From: Undaria pinnatifida
Lineage: Eukaryota; Sar; Phaeophyceae; Laminariales; Alariaceae
NCBI GenBank assembly: GCA_012845835.1
Contig: JABAKD010000016.1
Span: 7,647,919 to 7,711,918 of the forward strand
DNA length: 64,000 nt
Direction of reading: 5' to 3'
The notes under the pieces were generated by a model. That model was not told the origin of the DNA. It worked only from the letters and a program-made list of their open reading frames with translations, and did not search any database. Numbering within the stretch: the first letter of the stretch is position 1; the number at the start of each line of letters is the position of its first letter. This document shows, one piece after another, positions 60,301-64,000 of the stretch. Both the position numbers and the translations under genes were made by a program.

Positions 60301-61492
60301 GTTAGTATTACGGAGGATGAAACACGAAATAAAAAAAAACGGGGAGAAAAGAAAATCATCCCCGTTTTTGGGGGTGGATTTTTATTTGAGGCCTTTTTTT
60401 TGTATCCTGTCCACACGTACACGGCTAGTAATATATATGTGTTTTTGTTCGTATTACGAAGGATGAAAGCGCAAAAAAAAAAAAACAGTTAAGCACACAA
60501 AAATAATATCTCTCCGTTTGTTTTTGTAGCTTCTTATTCGAAAACATGGCTTGGTACCCTGTCTTTAGACGCTATGTACAGAGCCTCACGCGCATACAGT
60601 CGTCGCGTACCGCCGTAGGACAGCTCGACAAAAAGGTGGAGAGATGGTTTCCTTTTTGTTGTGTTCCATTTCGTCCTTTACATGAACAACGGATCTCCGC
60701 AATAGTTGGATGCTCTACCCGTGGGGCTACTTGAGCATGCGTGAGTTTGTTTCCCGGCACGTGATGACACTTTTCCTGGGCGAAAAGGGGCTCGAAGGTT
60801 CTTGATTTCCCTAGAGCAGTCCGCCGCAAGGAGCTCGCCACCCGGAGAGGTTGCTCGCGAGATTAGGTTTTCGAGCCCTAATGTATATATATAGTTTGTC
60901 AACTAGAATCTCTCTACCGCTACGTACTTCAGCCACTGTGACTGGGTGGCCCAGCGGATAGTGCTCTCTGCAACAAAACAGATTTATTTGGGGCTGTGCG
61001 GTCATCCTCCTATCCCGCCGCAACACCACTCTTTTTTTTTTGCGGTAAACCTTCCTGTTCAGACCATTCCAACTAAGTAGACAGCCTCCGAACACAATTT
61101 TCCGCGAAATTCTAATTTAATTCGTGCACAGTAGTCTCCGAAATCGATTCGCTCTGAAAATTTCCAGGTTGTACACAATCTCCCAAAAATCGATTGTCCT
61201 GACACTTCCATTTTTTTTCAATAAAATAGAGCGCGTCCGAAAAATGACCCCCTAGTTGTCACCGGAGAAGTTAACTACTTCCGGGTTGTCCGCTTACCTC
61301 CCTCTCCCGCCGCAACACCTCGTTTTTCGCCGCGACCTCCATCCACACACCCCGCCCTCTCCTCGCCAGACCCTCCTCGAGACGCCCCCTTCCGAAAGTC
61401 GACGAGAGCAGGAATGACACATGCATGCCGACGAGCTCCTCCCGGTACGCCCGCCAACCGCGCTCGCCCGTCGGCATCATAGCCGCTGTCGC
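54393..61492 (-). CDS. Four-exon gene chain with helical N-part and P-loop-like motif (partial)
   Basis: Minus exons 61492-61298, 57120-56973, 56369-55624 and 54722-54393; phases 0/0, 0/1, 1/0, 0/0 are consistent, 473 codons. Donors are GTAAGC, GTAAAG, GTGAGT and GTAAGG. The first two exons are helical (YREELVGMHVSFLLS, AAKNEVLRREREAAGGIAEV, QLKQEIAAYTNRFRQGYEDE) and run on into MVLEDLSRAIEEMHPLRTAP. Exon 3 is Gly/Thr-rich with a GGIRTT repeat and then VVVDQPGTGMTTALLGFLEW, which matches a Walker A P-loop (GxxGxGK[ST]T) except that the Lys is Met. Exon 4 reads QDDIIRLSSTNKRMLLGACL. A P-loop binds nucleotide phosphates; loss of the Lys suggests binding without hydrolysis or chance resemblance. 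No Walker B was seen. Start and stop unknown. Two of the four exons have decayed duplicates nearby. Confidence 0.58.
54836..55100. repeat. Tandem repeat, about 100-125 bp unit
   Basis: Three units sharing GCTAAAAGCCAGCCTGCT, CGGGCTAGTCCTAGCG and ATTCGTGCTGT.CATGG.CGCC. It lies between exon 54393-54722 and its decayed copy. Confidence 0.7.
55415..55500 (-). pseudogene. Decayed duplicate of exon 54393-54722
   Basis: Minus strand aligns with 54650-54725 (shared ATCATCRGG, CTxGGTGCTTGTxTxxATGTG, GGAGTG..ACGAC), but the frame is lost. It sits in the intron between exons 3 and 4, about 0.7 kb from its parent. Confidence 0.5.
56480..56635 (-). pseudogene. Decayed duplicate of the 5' part of exon 55624-56369
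   Basis: Reads DLSRALDEVYPLWTAPNRLD then DAPLFPHARACH, against DLSRAIEEMHPLRTAPDRLD DASLFPHALACH in the real exon. It lies about 220 bp upstream, in the preceding intron, with a poly-C block in front. The downstream half is missing. Confidence 0.75.
56685..56968 (-). mobile_element. MITE family A, copy 3, abutting a splice donor
   Basis: Ends AGAGTCGCTCTACGGTAACC (minus sense) and AGACTGATTCTACGAC (other end). Its sense start is 4 bp after the exon end at 56973, inside the donor region GTAAAGAGTCGC. Confidence 0.7.
57130..57500 (-). mobile_element. LINE ORF-end and 3'-UTR fragments
   Basis: The minus strand reads HERPNVGGASIRSRNG..PS, then GRAVDGQITKAS, the same LINE C-terminus as at 15.6 kb, followed by C-rich sequence reaching to 20 nt before the acceptor at 57122-57121. 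A 3'-UTR unit lies at 57395-57500. Confidence 0.65.
57925..58080 (+). repeat. tRNA A-box-like SINE fragments
   Basis: Two copies of CAGCCACTGYTGTGAxTGxGTGGTCTAxTGG. The GTGGTCTAGTGG core matches a tRNA box A. Related cores occur at 31.25, 32.40 and 60.95 kb. No box B or tail is evident. Confidence 0.4.
59020..59165 (-). repeat. Dispersed repeat family B, copy 3
   Basis: Minus sense: AAATCGACGAGCATAAAAT, GGGGCCCTATGCGCGGTAAAA, ACACCCGTGACCACAGCTGG. Confidence 0.5.
60280..60490 (+). repeat. Short direct duplication
   Basis: GTTAGTATTACGGAGGATGAAA and GTTCGTATTACGAAGGATGAAA, each followed by an A-run, about 150 bp apart. Confidence 0.45.
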
Positions 61493-61549
61493 CTATTATG
61501 CCCCCGCAAAGGCGAAAACAATATTTTCCCCAAAAAGTGTATCGGCAAG

Positions 61550-61960
61550 GGAAGGGAAGGGGTGGGGGGGGAGGCGTACTCAATTGTTGCCTGCCTTAGT
61601 CATTTGAGCACTGACCACGCATTATCCCTTTCGAGATTAAGCGGGGGGGGAAGAGGGGGGGGGGTCATCGTATCATTGCCATGCATGGCGGTGGTCTGTC
61701 AGACCATAGACCCTTGCACCCCCGTGATGCATCGCCGACCACGTCGGCTTTTCGCAGACCAGACAGGCATTGCTTGAGAGGGGGGGGGGGGGAGGGGCAT
61801 TGTCGTGCACGGCCGTAGTACCATAGACGCTGCATTTGTACCGTGCCGGGACGGAGGACGTCGGGTTGTATCAGACCACGCATGTTCCAAGCGGGGGGAG
61901 GGGGCGTGTTGGGGGAGGTGAAGAGGTCGGGAGTATGGAACTGTAAAGGGGCAGGACATT
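61550..61960 (-). mobile_element. LINE ORF-end plus two 3'-UTR units
   Basis: In minus sense: two units with GGTCTATGG and C-runs (61.64-61.96 kb), CTCGAAAGGGATAATGCGTGG, TCAAATGACTAAGGCAGGC, then GAGTACGCCTCCCCCCCC ending about 60 nt before the acceptor at 61494-61493. Confidence 0.6.
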
Positions 61961-64000
61961 AAGACATGCACTTCGCACTCGGGATGTTATTTTTCGCTGG
62001 CGTTTGGTACTTGCACGGGTCGATGATATTACGGACGCTGCGTGAGGCAGGGGAAATAACAACACCTATTTTTTTTTTTTTTGCAAGGCTCTGCTCTTCT
62101 TTCGGTTGAGGAGAGGAGCTCCAAGAAGGAAATCAAGTGTTTATCGTAATCACGCACACACGAGACAAACACGAATAGCAACGTGAAAACCAAAACGAAC
62201 TTTTCTAACGACATTGAATAACAACGAAAAAAACAACTGGTTTTGCTAAACAATATTGGGCATAGTATGTTAGCAGCTTCTCGCAAATCAGTCCCGCATT
62301 TGACCACAAATCGTAAAGTGATGTGCTTAGATCCCGAATCCACGCGCCACCTAAGGCATTTCTGGTTGACACCCGCAGCATCGCAGTCTTGTGATGGCTT
62401 GCGGATATAAGGTCGGAGCATATAATGTGCGCGCGGGAGAGCAATCTATAATCTGGCGCGTTTTTGGCGGTTCCTCCTACTGTATAATGCGTCCCCTCTC
62501 CCCTCCCGTACTCCACGTAGGCATGCTACTGTACTGCGTAAGGGTGCAAGCAAAATACAAGCTAAGGCTCTTTCCAAGCTTGAGGAGAGCTCCACACCAA
62601 AGAACTGGCGTTGAGACAAAAGCTAAATCGCAACCGGACGAAGGATGCCTGTGGCCTAGGTGTATGCACAGGTATAAACTAGTCGTTGAGGGACCGCCAG
62701 GCCCCGAGAGGGAGGAGAGAAAAAGAAAACCGAAGTGTTTGCGGCCGCCGATGACCTGGGGATGGTGGAAAGTTGATGGGGAATAGGGTGGATTATAAAG
62801 CGGTATCTAAAAAGGGAAAAAAAATGTTGGCAGACAGGTAATGGGAGAAATAGATACTACTGGTTATTATGCGGAAGAATGTTCGAGAAGTTATATCGGA
62901 GCGGAAATCTACGCTACGTCGTACATTGTCGGAGGGCAACAAAATAATTATCAATATAGTTATACAACGAACATGTATGTGTAAAAACACGAGAGGTAGT
63001 CCCGCGGAATTGGAAAGTTAAACTTTTTTTTTGCTCCGAGGCTCCTTCCTACAGTATATTGAGGAGCTCCAAATACCAAAATCCTTCACGAGGGTATACA
63101 CACTACCCCGTAACACGCGCGATCGAAGTATCACACGCAGCTTGCAAAGCTGAGGTTTTGATCAAAAACCTTTGTGGTCGATCTCACCGCTGAAGTGTAT
63201 TTTTTCATTTTTTGAATACCCCCACCGGACCAACGACTTTTGCGACAAACGAAAAAGTGCGACCTACCATTATGTCCGGAAAATACAAGCAACCTTTTGA
63301 CATTATCATTGAAATAAAATGTTGCTTAACGTATACTTTTCCGGACAGAGCAATAGGTGATAAAAACGACGAAAATATTGCCAATATTGCCAAAAACAAC
63401 GAGTAGCCAACGAGCTCTCTTCAGGGCTCTTGTATAGCGACGAACCTAAGGATACGTGAGCGCGTTCGTTGTCACGGTGTGAGAATAGCAGCACGCGTCA
63501 GCACAAGCTATGCACGTGTCTCGCAGGAAAACTTTCATTGGAGTTCGACAGGAAAAATCGGCGTCGTCACCTAACAATCAAGCTGCCCCCGGGGTTGTTT
63601 CGTTACGACAGATGCCGCAATGATCCTCAGTCTTATTCGTCGGGCGTTTTTTTTTCTTCTCACGTCAAAGCCTCAAAGTGTTTCAAGGAGCCCCGTCGTT
63701 AAACTCATCTCCAACTTCTAAAATAATCCTAGTCTTAGCTTCAAGTGTTTCGTCCCCATGTCGGAACTGCGCTGTTAAACGGGTGAAGGCAAAAAATGCT
63801 ACCTCTATTGTAAAACGCGTCAAGCATAATCATTACTTCAGGAATCCTACCAGTAAGAAACTCTTGTTGCCATAGAAGGGTTACCGTTGCCGTCGCACAT
63901 GTCCAGGGCATGCGTGACGCACACTCCCCTTCCCCCCCCCCCCCCATCCAACACGCATGAGGCACCCTGTATGGTCCCTTGGAGAACTAACTGACGACAG
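61961..64000. other. No confident gene
   Basis: ORFs at 62205-62516 and 62391-62786 lack domains and splice partners. The segment contains a hairpin at 63.27-63.35 kb; otherwise nothing recognised. Confidence 0.4.
63273..63347. repeat. Imperfect inverted repeat (hairpin)
   Basis: Arms TGTCCGGAAAATACAAGCAAC and (reverse complement of the other side) TGTCCGGAAAAGTATACGTTA, with pairing continuing past small bulges to a short loop. Weaker symmetry extends outward on both sides. Confidence 0.55.

Overview
This is nuclear DNA of a eukaryote with a repeat-rich, intron-rich genome. The evidence is coding exons of 50-900 bp joined across GT-AG introns (mostly several hundred bp to 3.5 kb), LINE-type reverse transcriptase fragments, (AAC)n retroposon tails, MITEs, small LTR elements and interstitial TTAGGG repeats. 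No bacterial gene organisation or rRNA gene is visible. A protist or alga such as a stramenopile is plausible from the general style, but I could not assign the taxon.

Layout. 1-1.8 kb (+): 3' end of a gene whose last exon encodes an SH3-like domain. 6.3-17.3 kb (-): a complete seven-exon ankyrin-repeat gene of 270 codons, the best-supported model in the window; it converges on the SH3 gene, and its introns hold a TRIM (miniature LTR element), LINE tails, a dead LINE reverse transcriptase and a decayed copy of one of its own exons. 17.3-30.3 kb: no confident gene; a 5'-truncated LINE, a pogo-like MITE and two large palindromic minisatellites (CCCATGGG and GGAAGCTTCC types) with interstitial telomere repeats. 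30-61.5 kb (-): a long run of minus-strand exons that I group into five units: an unknown gene at 31.7-44.0 kb (about 930 codons recovered), a putative membrane protein at 45.7-46.6 kb, a single exon near 48.2 kb, two exons at 50.9-51.9 kb, and a four-exon chain at 54.4-61.5 kb with a P-loop-like motif. Start and stop codons are mostly missing, so several of these may belong to one large gene. 61.5-64 kb: repeats, a hairpin, no confident gene.

Three patterns stand out. (1) Five exons have a decayed tandem copy 20-700 bp away. (2) In three introns a same-sense LINE 3' tail with a long C-run lies 20-90 bp upstream of a splice acceptor, as if it supplies the polypyrimidine tract. (3) Two copies of a 375-bp LTR element carry a tRNA-like internal domain. 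Gene models were made by hand from splice motifs, phase and protein continuity. They have no transcript support, and functions are given only where a domain is visible.
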